Positions 1 to 10,909 of a stretch of DNA of 64,000 nt are shown piece by piece. The notes beneath the pieces were generated by a model. The model ran no database searches and had not been told where the DNA came from. It saw nothing but the letters and a program-made list of their open reading frames with translations. Position numbers and translations under genes: made by a program. The first letter of the stretch is position 1. Every line of letters starts with the position of its first letter. This DNA is from Hydrogenophaga borbori (lineage in GTDB: Bacteria > Pseudomonadota > Gammaproteobacteria > Burkholderiales > Burkholderiaceae_C), in assembly GCF_003417535.1 (NCBI RefSeq), contig NZ_QVLS01000005.1, positions 7,501-71,500 on the forward strand. The letters run 5' to 3'.

Positions 1-86
1 AAACGCTCACACTTATCGGTTGTTGGAAGGATGTCGCCAGCGATCCGGGACTCGTCTTGAGCCTGGAGAGGTCAAGCGGCCGGCTT
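1..86 (+). other. 16S-tRNA-Ile part of the rRNA internal transcribed spacer
   Basis: This leader precedes tRNA-Ile in the order expected of a bacterial rRNA operon. The 16S 3' end (anti-Shine-Dalgarno CCTCC) is not in the window, so the 16S gene lies upstream. I see no coding potential here. Confidence 0.8.
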
Positions 87-163
87 GGGTCTGTAGCTCA
101 GTTGGTTAGAGCACCGTCTTGATAAGGCGGGGGTCGTTGGTTCGAGACCAACCAGACCCACCA
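87..163 (+). tRNA. tRNA-Ile (anticodon GAU)
   Basis: 77-nt cloverleaf with encoded CCA. The acceptor stem GGGTCTG pairs with CAGACCC, the anticodon loop is CTTGATAAG with anticodon GAT, and the T-loop reads GGTTCGAGACC. Typical spacer tRNA of Burkholderiales rRNA operons, cotranscribed with the rRNAs and followed 27 nt later by tRNA-Ala. Confidence 0.98.
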
Positions 164-190
164 TTGCCGGCCTCTGAGTGCATCAATCCC

Positions 191-266
191 GGGGGATTAG
201 CTCAGCTGGGAGAGCACCTGCTTTGCAAGCAGGGGGTCGTCGGTTCGATCCCGTCATCCTCCACCA
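191..266 (+). tRNA. tRNA-Ala (anticodon UGC)
   Basis: 76-nt cloverleaf with encoded CCA. The acceptor GGGGGAT pairs with ATCCTCC and keeps a G3:U70 wobble, the known identity element for alanyl-tRNA synthetase. The anticodon loop CTTTGCAAG gives TGC. Second spacer tRNA of the operon. Confidence 0.98.
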
Positions 267-301
267 TCACCATTCTTATCGAGCACTGGTCTTCAGGCCA
301 G

Positions 302-343
302 GTGAAACGCAAGCGCATCAAGCCTGTTGCGCTTGCGTTTCAC
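302..343 (+). repeat. perfect 16-bp inverted repeat in the rRNA spacer
   Basis: GTGAAACGCAAGCGCA (302-317) and its exact reverse complement (328-343) are separated by 10 nt, forming a long stable hairpin between tRNA-Ala and 23S. No T-run follows, so it is not a simple intrinsic terminator. A processing or structural spacer element is possible; the function is unknown. Confidence 0.75.
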
Positions 344-391
344 TTCGATGCAAGTCGGGTGTGATCATGGCGACCTTCTGGGTCGCTCGGC

Positions 392-403
392 TGTTCTTTA
401 AAA
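392..403 (+). promoter_or_regulatory. boxA-like antitermination element of the 23S leader
   Basis: TGTTCTTTAAAA closely resembles the rRNA boxA consensus TGCTCTTTAA bound as RNA by NusB/S10, and it sits where boxA is expected in the 16S-23S spacer. Assigned by motif and position only. Confidence 0.6.
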
Positions 404-628
404 ATTCATAGAGTCGAATCAGCGTTGCTGATGGAAAGCGTACTGTCGTAAAGGTCGGTGCGCACCGTGCCATCAGCAACATTTTGATTGCGTCAACGAA
501 TATTCAATTTGATTAAAGCAAATTGGATGCGGCATAACGCGCCGGGTGAAAGACCCGGCAAGCATTTGCTTGATGATGTGGCGGCGAGGTTTGTGCGGCG
601 GCAACGTGGCGCAGACGTCAAAGTTATA

Positions 629-636
<8 letters not shown>
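403..636 (+). other. 5' arm of the 23S rRNA processing stem (with remaining spacer)
   Basis: Three blocks here are complementary to sequence downstream of 23S: 403-416 pairs perfectly (14 bp) with 3605-3618, 480-498 pairs with 3551-3568 with one bulge and one mismatch, and 614-636 pairs with 3495-3517 at 22 of 23 positions. Together they would form the long base-paired stalk that RNase III cuts in pre-23S rRNA. No gene is seen between tRNA-Ala and 23S. Confidence 0.8.
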
Positions 637-3494
<2,858 letters not shown>

Positions 3495-3506
<12 letters not shown>

Positions 3507-3618
3507 ACTTTGATGTCTCACATCAATAGCAAATGCAACGATATGCCAATCGTTGTCGCAATCAAATGAAACGCTGATCGATCCGCCACACAATGCGCGG
3601 ATCGCGACTCTATGAATT
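3495..3618 (+). other. 3' arm of the 23S rRNA processing stem
   Basis: Segments 3495-3517, 3551-3568 and 3605-3618 are reverse complements of three blocks upstream of 23S, in reversed order as needed for one nested stalk. The remaining 23S-5S spacer up to 3655 holds no other recognisable element. Confidence 0.8.
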
Positions 3619-3655
3619 CGCTTGGCTGAACAATCAGCAGCCAAGCAACCCGTTA

Positions 3656-3770
3656 TGCCTGACGACCATAGCAAGGTGGCCCCACTCCTTCCCATCCCGA
3701 ACAGGACAGTGAAACGCCTTTGCGCCGATGATAGTGCGGATTCCCGTGTGAAAGTAGGTCATCGTCAGGC
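3656..3770 (+). rRNA. rrf: 5S ribosomal RNA
   Basis: About 115 nt beginning TGCCTGACGACCATAGC and ending ATCGTCAGGCT, whose ends pair to form helix I. The internal CCCATCCCGAACAGGACAGTGAAACG block is the conserved loop B/C region of bacterial 5S. Last gene of the operon, followed at once by a terminator. Confidence 0.96.
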
Positions 3771-3780
3771 TCTTACTACC

Positions 3781-3815
3781 AAACCCCCAACCAATCGGTT
3801 GGGGGTTTGTCTTTT
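3781..3815 (+). terminator. rho-independent terminator of the rRNA operon
   Basis: A perfect 12-bp stem (AAACCCCCAACC with GGTTGGGGGTTT) closed by the loop AATC is followed by GTCTTTT. It lies 10 nt after 5S. Confidence 0.93.
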
Positions 3816-3830
3816 GGGGCATCCCAAAAG
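3811..3830. terminator. second small hairpin, possible terminator for the converging gene
   Basis: CTTTTGGG (3811-3818) and CCCAAAAG (3823-3830) form a perfect 8-bp stem with loop GCAT. It directly abuts the rRNA terminator and lies downstream of the minus-strand gene ending at 3879, so the two hairpins may act as a bidirectional termination zone. Confidence 0.5.
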
Positions 3831-3878
3831 CGTTGTGGCCAGTGCCGCCGATCTGTTATTGCTTGTCGTTTGCGGCAA

Positions 3879-4835
3879 TCAACGATTGCACACCCAAGCG
3901 CCGTCCATGGCGAGCGCTTGTACCCGACTCAGATCGGCCAGGAGCATGTCCAGCACCTCCGATGGTGTTCCCGGGTGATCCATGCGTGCAATGCGAAGGA
4001 AATAGTCCGACGCGGCAAACCAGCTTTGCAACTGAGCCAACTCAACGCGCTGCCATTCCAGCATTTTGAATTTCACCAGCACTTTGAGCGCATGTGATCG
4101 GTGCTTGGCGGGGTCGCGCCGGAACTGGTCAAGGCGGCTGCGAGCGCGGGCGAGGGCGATGCCAACTTCTTCGCCTCGGAAAACGGGGCCATGGCCAGGA
4201 ATCACGGTCGAAGGGGCCAGCGCCTCGATCAGGTCCAGGGTGGCGCCGACCTCTTCAAACGCATCGACGCCGTCCAGCTCAGGAAAGACAACACCGAAGC
4301 CATTGCCCCACAGGGCATCGCCGGAAATCAGCACGCCGTGTTCCGGCTCGTGCAACAGGACCGCGTGCGGGTCGTGGCCCGGGGCCGACCGCACATCCCA
4401 TCGCAGAGCGCCAGCGCGAAGACGCCCGCCCGGCCACAGCAGTTCGTCGTAGTCGAAGCGCGGGCAGAACTGGCCGGTGGGTGTGTAGGTCAAGGCGACC
4501 GGGTCCCAATGGCGTACCGCCGAAGCCTGTCCGGGCGGGATGGCAACCCGGGCCGCTGGCCAGGCTTCCAGCAGCGCAGCGTTGCCGCCGCAGTGGTCGC
4601 TGTGCAAGTGGGTGTTCACCACCTGCGCCAGTGTTTGGCCGTCGAGGGCCTGGCGGATGAGGGCCACGGTCTGCCGGGCGTGGCTGGCGTAGCCTGTGTC
4701 GACCACCAGGCCCCCGGCCTCGGTGCGCATGACCACGCTGTTGGCCGACAGCCATCCCCGCTCGAGCACCTGGATGCCCAGCGCCGCCAAGGGCTCATCG
4801 GGCGCGGGATGGGCGAGGATGGGTGCGTGAGCCAT
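3879..4835 (-). CDS. MBL-fold metallo-hydrolase
   Basis: Metallo-beta-lactamase superfamily hydrolase of 318 residues; substrate unknown. The metal-binding HxHxDH motif reads HLHSDH at residues 76-81, and later motifs are present: GHDPHAV (His), SGDALWG (Asp) and VIPGHGP (C-terminal His). The chosen Met (MAHAPILAHP) is 16 codons inside the longest open frame and avoids overlap with the upstream gene, leaving 26 nt. No signal peptide. It probably forms an operon with the FFLEELY gene upstream on the same strand. General fold is sure; specific role (thioesterase, glyoxalase-like or lactonase) is not. Confidence 0.88.
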   Translation of the reverse strand: MAHAPILAHPAPDEPLAALGIQVLERGWLSANSVVMRTEAGGLVVDTGYASHARQTVALIRQALDGQTLAQVVNTHLHSDHCGGNAALLEAWPAARVAIPPGQASAVRHWDPVALTYTPTGQFCPRFDYDELLWPGGRLRAGALRWDVRSAPGHDPHAVLLHEPEHGVLISGDALWGNGFGVVFPELDGVDAFEEVGATLDLIEALAPSTVIPGHGPVFRGEEVGIALARARSRLDQFRRDPAKHRSHALKVLVKFKMLEWQRVELAQLQSWFAASDYFLRIARMDHPGTPSEVLDMLLADLSRVQALAMDGAWVCNR

Positions 4836-4861
4836 GGGCGATTGTGGGTCGGACCGGCCCC

Positions 4862-5605
4862 CTATGCCGGTGCGCGGGACCACTCGGCGTCGAGTCGGCG
4901 ACAGGCCTCGGCCAGCGGCGCGTCGAAGAGGCAGTCGATCCAGCGGGCTTCCCGGTCGGCGATGGTGCGCAGGAAGGCGGAGGCGTCGCCGAGTGCAGCG
5001 AAGGCATCGAAGCCGGACTCGAGAAAGTGCTGCAGGGCGTCCAGGCCGGCCGCCTCCGCGGGTTTGCGCATCATGCGAAGGCCCAGGCGCAGTGAGCGCA
5101 TGCGGGTCAGCCGCTGCAGCTCCTGGCCCATGTGCTGCACCACGGCCAACTGGCGCTCGCGCTCGCCGCGGGCGCCGCAGGCACGCCAGGCCAGGGTGTA
5201 GCGCTCGGCGGCGGGCGTGCCCTCGGCCTGCCCCAGCCAGTGGCCCGCGAGTGCATCGTCCAGCCGCTCGGTGAGCGCGTGCATTTCGGTCAGGTCGACC
5301 GCCAGTTGCGCGACGGCGGCGGGGAACAGGCGTTCGAGCGCGCCGGCGATGCGCCCGAATTGCTCGTCGCGGCGAGAGAAGTCGTGTTCACCGTACAGCT
5401 CTTCCAGAAAGAAGCGCACCGCCGGCTGGCTGCGAGGATCGGCGGCAAGGTCGGCGTAGCTGGCGCGGAAGCGCCGGGCCTGAAGCCCCTTTACGGTGTG
5501 CACCGCGGCGGCCTGGGCGGGCGCACCCAGGGCGCCCTGGCGCAGCGCCGCCACACTGTGCAGGTGGGCGCGGATCTGGTCGGCGAAAGCCGTGTTCGAG
5601 CTCAT
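4862..5605 (-). CDS. FFLEELY motif protein of unknown function
   Basis: 247 residues. It carries the string FFLEELYGEHDFSRRD near residue 65, the hallmark of a protein family named after this motif and common in Burkholderiales. The rest is predicted mostly alpha-helical, without signal peptide or membrane segment. The start MSSNTAFADQ is preferred over a Met 27 codons upstream because homologous proteins begin with a short polar stretch before the helix; this is an inference. It is divergent from the hydrolase gene at 5668 and upstream of the MBL gene. No biochemical function is known to me. Confidence 0.8.
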   Translation of the reverse strand: MSSNTAFADQIRAHLHSVAALRQGALGAPAQAAAVHTVKGLQARRFRASYADLAADPRSQPAVRFFLEELYGEHDFSRRDEQFGRIAGALERLFPAAVAQLAVDLTEMHALTERLDDALAGHWLGQAEGTPAAERYTLAWRACGARGERERQLAVVQHMGQELQRLTRMRSLRLGLRMMRKPAEAAGLDALQHFLESGFDAFAALGDASAFLRTIADREARWIDCLFDAPLAEACRRLDAEWSRAPA

Positions 5606-5667
5606 GTGAAGGTGAAACCCGGGGTGATCGGCGGCGATGGAGGCCGTTGGCGTGAGATAGTCGGTGC

Positions 5668-6660
5668 ATGCGCGAGCCGACACCACATCCTACCGCCCGC
5701 TCGGCCCTGGCCGGCCTGCAGCGTGTGCTGGTGTTCGGCGCCGTTCTGTTGCTGTTGCTGGCGGTGGGCCTGTGGCGGCGCGGGCACCCGATCGGGGCGC
5801 TGCTGCTGGCGGCGAGCGTGCTGTGCGGGCACGCCCTGGCCTTGGGTGTCGAATGTGCGCTGGCGGCCTGGGTGAACCGCGAGGACACCCGCCGCCAGGG
5901 CCACGGTGCGGACACGCCCTGGACCGCATGGGTGCGCGCCTGGTGGCGCGAGGTGTTGGTGGCCCCACGGGTGTTCGCCTGGCGCCAACCCTTTCGCTGG
6001 CGTCTCCTCCCGGACCCCCAAGCGCCGATGCCCGGCCCCGGTGGCGCCGTGGTGCTGATCCATGGCTTCGTGTGCAACCGGGGCTTCTGGCTGCCCTGGC
6101 TGCAGGCCTTGCGCGAACGGGGCCTGGCCTACGCGACCGTCAACCTCGAGCCAGTGTTCGGCTCGATCGACGACTACGTGCCATTGGTGGAGGAGGCCGT
6201 GCGGCGCGCCGAGCGATTGGGCCCGGGCCTGCCGACCCTGGTGTGCCACAGCATGGGCGGCCTCGCCGCCCGTGCCTGGATGGTGGCCGATCCGCGCAAC
6301 GCCGCGCGCGTGGCAAGGGTGGTCACCATCGGCAGCCCGCACCGCGGCACCTGGATCAGCCGCTTCAGCCGCGTCGTCAATGGCCGCCAGATGCGCGTGG
6401 ACGGCGACTGGCTGGGCCGACTCGCCGCGCGCGAGCGCGCGCTGCGCGGCGAAGCGCCCTACGCCGGCTTCGTGTGCTGGTACGCGGACACCGACAACAT
6501 CGTGTTCCCGGCACCCACCGCCACGCTGCCCGGCGCCGACAACCGCCTGGTGCCGGGCGCGGCGCACGTCGATCTGGCGTTTCAGCCGAGGGTGATGGGC
6601 GAGTCGCTGGCGATGCTGGCGTCGGCCGGCAGTTCGCCGAGCGCGCGCACGGTGTCGTAG
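5668..6660 (+). CDS. membrane-anchored alpha/beta hydrolase (lipase/esterase-like)
   Basis: 330 residues. Two hydrophobic segments (about 19-35 and 42-60) should anchor the N-terminus in the inner membrane. The alpha/beta-hydrolase domain follows, with oxyanion-hole strand VVLIHGF (His132-Gly133), nucleophile elbow CHSMGG (Ser195), and late Asp and His candidates in WYADTDNIVFP and GAAHVDL. The Gly-His-Ser-x-Gly-like elbow and PHRGTW segment resemble triacylglycerol lipases/PGAP1-like enzymes. The stop lies 79 nt inside the end of the convergent phhA gene. Substrate unknown. Confidence 0.85.
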   Translation: MREPTPHPTARSALAGLQRVLVFGAVLLLLLAVGLWRRGHPIGALLLAASVLCGHALALGVECALAAWVNREDTRRQGHGADTPWTAWVRAWWREVLVAPRVFAWRQPFRWRLLPDPQAPMPGPGGAVVLIHGFVCNRGFWLPWLQALRERGLAYATVNLEPVFGSIDDYVPLVEEAVRRAERLGPGLPTLVCHSMGGLAARAWMVADPRNAARVARVVTIGSPHRGTWISRFSRVVNGRQMRVDGDWLGRLAARERALRGEAPYAGFVCWYADTDNIVFPAPTATLPGADNRLVPGAAHVDLAFQPRVMGESLAMLASAGSSPSARTVS

Positions 6661-7436
6661 ATCGGCGTGAAATCGGGCGCCGTCATGTCGAAGAGCTGCT
6701 CGAAGCTGTCGATGACGAAGTAGGTGGCCTGGTAATCGTCGATCTTGTAGCGGGTGCGCATGCAGCGCACCAGGTCGAGCGCGATGCGCCGCGCGCGCGG
6801 GCTGGTCACGCTGTGGCGCAGTTCGCCGGACGAACTGAGGATGCCGGCGCCATAGGCGCGCAGGCCCTGCGGCTCGCGGATCAGCCCGAACTCGATGGTG
6901 TACCAGTACAGGCGCGAGAGCAGCTCGCCCGCGCCGAGGTCGTGTGCCTTCAGCCCGCCCTGGCCATAGCGTTGCACGTAGTCCGCGAACACCGGGTTGA
7001 ACAGCAGAGGCACGTGGCCGAACAGGTCGTGGAAGACGTCGGGTTCGACGATGTAGTCGAACTCCTGCGGCGTGCGGATCCAGTCGGTCACCGGGAAGCG
7101 GCGGTGGGCCAGCAGGTCGAAGAAGGGGCGCTCGGGGATCAACCCGGGCACGGCAACGATTTCCCAACCGGTGGCCGGGCGCAGGCGCTCGTTGATCTCG
7201 TCGAAGCGCGGGATGCGGTCGCGCACGCCGAGGGCGGGCAGGGCGTCGACAAAGGCCTGCGCGGCCAGGCCGGGCAACAGGGCGCTCTGTCGTTCGTAGA
7301 GCCGGCGGTAGGTGTCGTGGTCGGCCTCGGTGTAGGCCGACCAGTTCTGCGGGCAGGTGTAGTCGTCGCGGGCGCGCGAGTAGTCCCCGCGCGGGGGGCG
7401 CTCGCTGGCGCCATAGACGACGGGTTCGACGGCCAT
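6582..7436 (-). CDS. phhA: phenylalanine 4-monooxygenase
   Basis: Hydroxylates L-phenylalanine to L-tyrosine using tetrahydropterin, O2 and non-haem Fe(II). 284 residues, the size of the bacterial single-domain enzyme. The iron ligands of the 2-His-1-carboxylate triad are visible: His136 and His141 in DVFHDLFGHVP and Glu182 in YWYTIEFGL. The start MAVEPVVYG is chosen over a Met 14 codons upstream. It lies 22 nt after hpd on the same strand, so both probably form an operon feeding phenylalanine and tyrosine into homogentisate. The last 79 nt overlap tail-to-tail with the hydrolase gene. Confidence 0.96.
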   Translation of the reverse strand: MAVEPVVYGASERPPRGDYSRARDDYTCPQNWSAYTEADHDTYRRLYERQSALLPGLAAQAFVDALPALGVRDRIPRFDEINERLRPATGWEIVAVPGLIPERPFFDLLAHRRFPVTDWIRTPQEFDYIVEPDVFHDLFGHVPLLFNPVFADYVQRYGQGGLKAHDLGAGELLSRLYWYTIEFGLIREPQGLRAYGAGILSSSGELRHSVTSPRARRIALDLVRCMRTRYKIDDYQATYFVIDSFEQLFDMTAPDFTPIYDTVRALGELPADASIASDSPITLG

Positions 7437-7458
7437 GGTCTCGTTCTCCGCCGGATCC

Positions 7459-8580
7459 TCAGGACTTCTGCAGCACACCGCGGCGCATCTGGTCGAGCTC
7501 CATGGTCTCGAACAGGGCCTTGAAGTTGCCTTCGCCGAAGCCCTGGTTGCCCTTGCGCTGAATGAACTCGAAGAAGATGGGGCCGAGCTGGTTCTCGCTG
7601 AAGATCTGCAGCAGCAGTTCGCCGGGCGCGCCGTCCACCAGGATGTTGCGCTGCTTCAGGGCCTCGATGTCCTCGGCCAGGTTCGGGATGCGCCTGGGCA
7701 GCAGCTCGTAGTAGGTCTCGCTGGTGGTCAGCAGTTTCACGCCCGCCATCTGCAGCGCGTCGACCGTGTCGTACAAGTTGGTCGATCCCATGGCGATGTG
7801 CTGGATGCCTTCGCCGTGGTAGCGGTCCAGGTACTCCTGGATCTGGCCCGACTTCTCGTTGCCCTCTTCGTTGATCGGGATGCGGATCTTGCCGCAGGGG
7901 CTGGTCATGGCCTTGCTCTTGACGCCGGTGGCCTGGCCCTCGATGTCGAAGTAGCGCACCTCGCGGAAGTTGAACAGGCGCTCGTAGAAGTCGGCCCACT
8001 CGGCCATGCGGCCCCGGTGCACGTTGTGCGTGAGGTGATCGATGTAGGTGAGGCCGTGGCCCACCGGGGCAAGCTCGGCGCCGGGCAAGGGCTCGAAGTC
8101 GACGTCGTAGAAACCGATGTTGCCGATCTCGCCGTCCTTGGCGCCGTTCTTGCCGCGCCAGCGGTCGATGAAATAGATGATGGAGTCGCCGATGCCCTTG
8201 ATGGCGGGGATGTTGAGCTCGCCCGGGCCGGCCTGCCCCGCGTAGCCCCAGGCGCCCAGGGAGATCGCGCGCTCGTGGGCGGCCTTGGCGTCCTTCACGC
8301 GAAAGGCGATGGCGCAGACGCTGGGCCCGTGCTGGCGCGCGAAGCGCTGCGCGAAGCTGTCGGGCTCGGCGTTGATGATGAAGTTGATCTCGCCCTGGCG
8401 GTACAGGGTCACGGCCTTGTGGCGGTGCCTGGCGATCGCCTTGAAGCCCATGCGCTCGAACAGCGCGCCCATGGCCACGGGATCGGGCGCGGCGTACTCG
8501 ATGAACTCGAACCCGTCGGTGCCCATGGGGTTGTCCCAGCCCTGAAAGGCGGTGGCGGAAGCGGGCAGGGCGGCGTTCAT
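7459..8580 (-). CDS. hpd: 4-hydroxyphenylpyruvate dioxygenase
   Basis: Converts 4-hydroxyphenylpyruvate to homogentisate. 373 residues with two VOC-type halves. The Fe(II) facial triad is recognisable as His in TYIDHLTHNV, His in GIQHIAMGS and Glu in PIFFEFIQRKG; the C-terminal GFGEGNFKALFE helix that gates the active site is intact. The start MNAALPASATAFQGW has a strong SD (GAAGGAGA) 7 nt upstream, which rules out the Met 19 codons further upstream. First gene of the hpd-phhA operon, divergent from an Lrp/AsnC regulator. Confidence 0.97.
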   Translation of the reverse strand: MNAALPASATAFQGWDNPMGTDGFEFIEYAAPDPVAMGALFERMGFKAIARHRHKAVTLYRQGEINFIINAEPDSFAQRFARQHGPSVCAIAFRVKDAKAAHERAISLGAWGYAGQAGPGELNIPAIKGIGDSIIYFIDRWRGKNGAKDGEIGNIGFYDVDFEPLPGAELAPVGHGLTYIDHLTHNVHRGRMAEWADFYERLFNFREVRYFDIEGQATGVKSKAMTSPCGKIRIPINEEGNEKSGQIQEYLDRYHGEGIQHIAMGSTNLYDTVDALQMAGVKLLTTSETYYELLPRRIPNLAEDIEALKQRNILVDGAPGELLLQIFSENQLGPIFFEFIQRKGNQGFGEGNFKALFETMELDQMRRGVLQKS

Positions 8581-8690
8581 GGCGGTCTCCTTCGTGGGTT
8601 CTGGGGGATGGGCCACTGTATCGGCGCAGGGTGTCACGATTCCGGCGTTTGTGGGCGCGCCATTTGTCCATCACGCAGGATTTCTGCACA

Positions 8691-9173
8691 ATGCCGGCGA
8701 TGGAAGCCTTGGACAAGCTCGATCGCGCCATCCTGCGCAGCCTGCAGGCCGATGGGCGCGCCACCTACGACCAGGTCGCCGAGACCGTGGGCCTGTCGGC
8801 CAGCGCGGTGCTGCGCCGGGTGCGCCGCCTGGAAGAGGCGGGCGTGATCGCGCGCTACGTGGCCCTGCTGCGGCCCGAGGCCGTGGGCCTGGGCCTCACG
8901 GCCCACGTGAGCGTGCGCCTGGAAAAGCACGCCGAGGGCAACAAGCGCAACCCCATGGACGAGTTCCGCGCCAGCGTGATGGCCTGGCCCGAGGTGGTGG
9001 AGTGCGTGGCGCTCACCGGCGACATGGACTACCAGCTGCGCCTCGTGGTGGCCGACATGGCCGCCTACTCGCGCTTCATGATGGACACCCTGCTCAAGCA
9101 CCCCAGCGTGCAGGACTGCAAGACCAGCTTCGTGATGGACCGCGTCAAGAGCACCACCGCGTTGCCGCTCTGA
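8691..9173 (+). CDS. Lrp/AsnC family transcriptional regulator
   Basis: 160 residues. The N-terminal winged helix-turn-helix (LDKLDRAILRSLQADGRATY...VGLSASAVLRRVRRLEEAGVI) is followed by an AsnC/RAM ligand-binding domain with the GDMDYQLRLVV segment. The ATG at 8691 has a CAGGA SD-like element 10 nt upstream; a second ATG at 8700 is possible. It is divergent from hpd with a 110-nt shared region, so it is the obvious candidate activator of phenylalanine/tyrosine degradation, as in other proteobacteria where Lrp-type proteins control hpd. The ligand is inferred, not shown. Confidence 0.92.
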   Translation: MPAMEALDKLDRAILRSLQADGRATYDQVAETVGLSASAVLRRVRRLEEAGVIARYVALLRPEAVGLGLTAHVSVRLEKHAEGNKRNPMDEFRASVMAWPEVVECVALTGDMDYQLRLVVADMAAYSRFMMDTLLKHPSVQDCKTSFVMDRVKSTTALPL

Positions 9174-9251
9174 GCGGGCGCTGGGGCGCAGGCGCTTGCG
9201 CGTGGCGGTGCTTGCGGCCAGACTTGGGTGCTTTCCCCAGTCCGCACACCC

Positions 9252-9923
9252 ATGGCGACCCGCGACCCCGCCCCGCCCCGCGACGACCGAGCCGACAGCG
9301 GCACGGTGCCCATTCGCGCGCTCGACAGCGGCCACCGCGCCGAGATCGTGCGGCACCTGCTCTCGCTGGACGCCTCCGACCGCTACCTGCGCTTCGGCTA
9401 CGCCGCCACCGACGAGCAGATCGGCCGCTACGCCGAGCGCCTGGACTTCGACCGCGACGCGGTCTTCGGCATCTTCAACCGCCGCCTGCACCTCATCGCC
9501 ATGGCCCACCTGGCCTTTTCGGTCGACCCGCAGCTGCGCAGCTGCGCCGAGTTCGGCGTCTCGGTGGCCAAGGCCTCGCGTGGCAAGGGATACGGCAGCC
9601 GGCTGTTCGAGCGCGCCGTCACGCACGCGCGCAACGAGGGCGTCTCCCAGCTCTTCATCCACGCCCTGTCCGAGAACACGGCCATGCTCAAGATCGCCCG
9701 CAACGCCGGTGCGGTGCTGGAGCGCGCCGGCTCCGAGACCGAGGCCCACCTGCGCCTGCCGCCGGCCGATTTCGACTCGCGCGTGAGCGAACTGCTCAGC
9801 GACCAGGTGGCCGTGACCGACTACCACCTCAAGGCCCAGGCCAAGCAGTTCTGGGGCGTGATCCGCCTGCTGCAGGAGATCCGCCAAGGCGTGCGCGACG
9901 CCCGCGACCGCGCGCGCGGCTGA
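9252..9923 (+). CDS. GNAT family N-acetyltransferase
   Basis: 223 residues. The acetyl-CoA binding motif A is seen as VSVAKASRGKGYGSRLFERAV (R/Q-x-x-G-x-G/A type), followed by the strand/helix FIHALSENTAMLKIARNAGAVLE typical of motif B. A preceding region DRYLRFGYAATDEQIGRYAERL is common in GNAT proteins of this type. The start MATRDPAPP (ATG 9252) is favoured over one 8 codons upstream. Acceptor substrate unknown; no operon partner is evident. Confidence 0.85.
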   Translation: MATRDPAPPRDDRADSGTVPIRALDSGHRAEIVRHLLSLDASDRYLRFGYAATDEQIGRYAERLDFDRDAVFGIFNRRLHLIAMAHLAFSVDPQLRSCAEFGVSVAKASRGKGYGSRLFERAVTHARNEGVSQLFIHALSENTAMLKIARNAGAVLERAGSETEAHLRLPPADFDSRVSELLSDQVAVTDYHLKAQAKQFWGVIRLLQEIRQGVRDARDRARG

Positions 9924-9982
9924 GCGGCCGGACCGGGTGCGCCACCGGCGCGGCAGGGGTTTGTCCCTTCAAACCCATGGGG

Positions 9983-9988
9983 TATCCT
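9983..9988 (+). promoter_or_regulatory. candidate -10 element of corC
   Basis: TATCCT in the context GGGGTATCCTCGCCC, 30 nt before the chosen corC start. No convincing -35 was seen, as is frequent in high-GC Burkholderiales promoters. Confidence 0.35.
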
Positions 9989-10018
9989 CGCCCGTTGTTA
10001 CAACCACCGTCTCCCCCA

Positions 10019-10885
10019 GTGGCCGACCACCCCCCCAGTAGCGGGCCGCAGCGCGGCCTGCGGCCCCCCGACAAACGCGGATTCCTGCAGAAGCTTGTCG
10101 AGTTCATCAACCCCGGTCCGGACTCCAAAGACGAGCTGATCGAGACCCTCGCCGAGGCCGAGGACAACGACATCATCAACGCCGAATCCCGCGTGATGCT
10201 CGAAGGCGTGATCCGCATCGCCGACATGACCGCCGGCGACGTCATGGTGGCCGCGCCGCGCATGGACATGATCGCCATCGACGCGCCCTACGACGAGCTG
10301 CTGCACCTGGTGATCGACACCGCGCACTCGCGCTTTCCGGTCTACGAGGGCGAGCGCGAGAACATCATCGGCATCCTGCTCGCCAAGGACCTGCTCAAGC
10401 TGCAGCGCGCGCCCTCGCTCAACATCCGCGCCCTGCTGCGCCCGGCCACCTTCGTGCCCGAGAGCAAGGGCCTGAACGACCTGCTGCGCGAGTTCCGCGG
10501 CAACCGCAACCACCTGGCCATTGTCATCGACGAGTTCGGCCGCGTCGCCGGCCTCATCACCATCGAGGACGTGCTGGAGGAAATCGTCGGCGAGATCGAG
10601 GACGAGTTCGACGTCGACGAGGACGCCGGCGACGTCTTCGCGCTGGCCGACAGCACCTGGCGCGTCAGTGGCGACACCCCGATCGAACGCATCAACGAGG
10701 CCTTCGAGCTCCACCTCTCCGACGAGGACTTCGACACCATCGGCGGCCTCATCGCGCACACCATGGGTCACGTGCCCAAGCGCGGCGAGGCGCACGAGAT
10801 CGAGGGCCTGCGCTTCACCGTGCTACACGCCAAGGGCGGTGCCGTGAAGTGGTTCAAGGTGGCGCCGGTGCCCGCCGAACCCTGA
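10019..10885 (+). CDS. corC: CorC/HlyC family transporter-associated protein (CBS pair)
   Basis: 288 residues. After a polar N-terminus come an acidic motif GPDSKDELIETLAEAEDNDIINAESRVMLEGV, two CBS domains (around residues 75-195, with VMVAAPRMDMI and NHLAIVIDEFGRVAGLITIEDVLEEIVGEIEDE) and a C-terminal CorC_HlyC domain ending in KWFKV. No membrane segment, so it is the soluble CorC type associated with Mg2+/Co2+ homeostasis. The GTG at 10019 is preferred to an in-frame ATG at 9977 because the latter lies on a probable promoter; the start is uncertain. corC is followed 24 nt later by lnt, a pairing conserved in many Proteobacteria. Confidence 0.9.
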   Translation: MADHPPSSGPQRGLRPPDKRGFLQKLVEFINPGPDSKDELIETLAEAEDNDIINAESRVMLEGVIRIADMTAGDVMVAAPRMDMIAIDAPYDELLHLVIDTAHSRFPVYEGERENIIGILLAKDLLKLQRAPSLNIRALLRPATFVPESKGLNDLLREFRGNRNHLAIVIDEFGRVAGLITIEDVLEEIVGEIEDEFDVDEDAGDVFALADSTWRVSGDTPIERINEAFELHLSDEDFDTIGGLIAHTMGHVPKRGEAHEIEGLRFTVLHAKGGAVKWFKVAPVPAEP

Positions 10886-10909
10886 CCCCCTTCCCCCCAC
10901 CCACGGCCC

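Noticed and set aside
8581-8690. A defined Lrp/AsnC operator between hpd and the regulator
   Set aside because: The region is short and GC-rich; no convincing palindrome could be singled out by eye.
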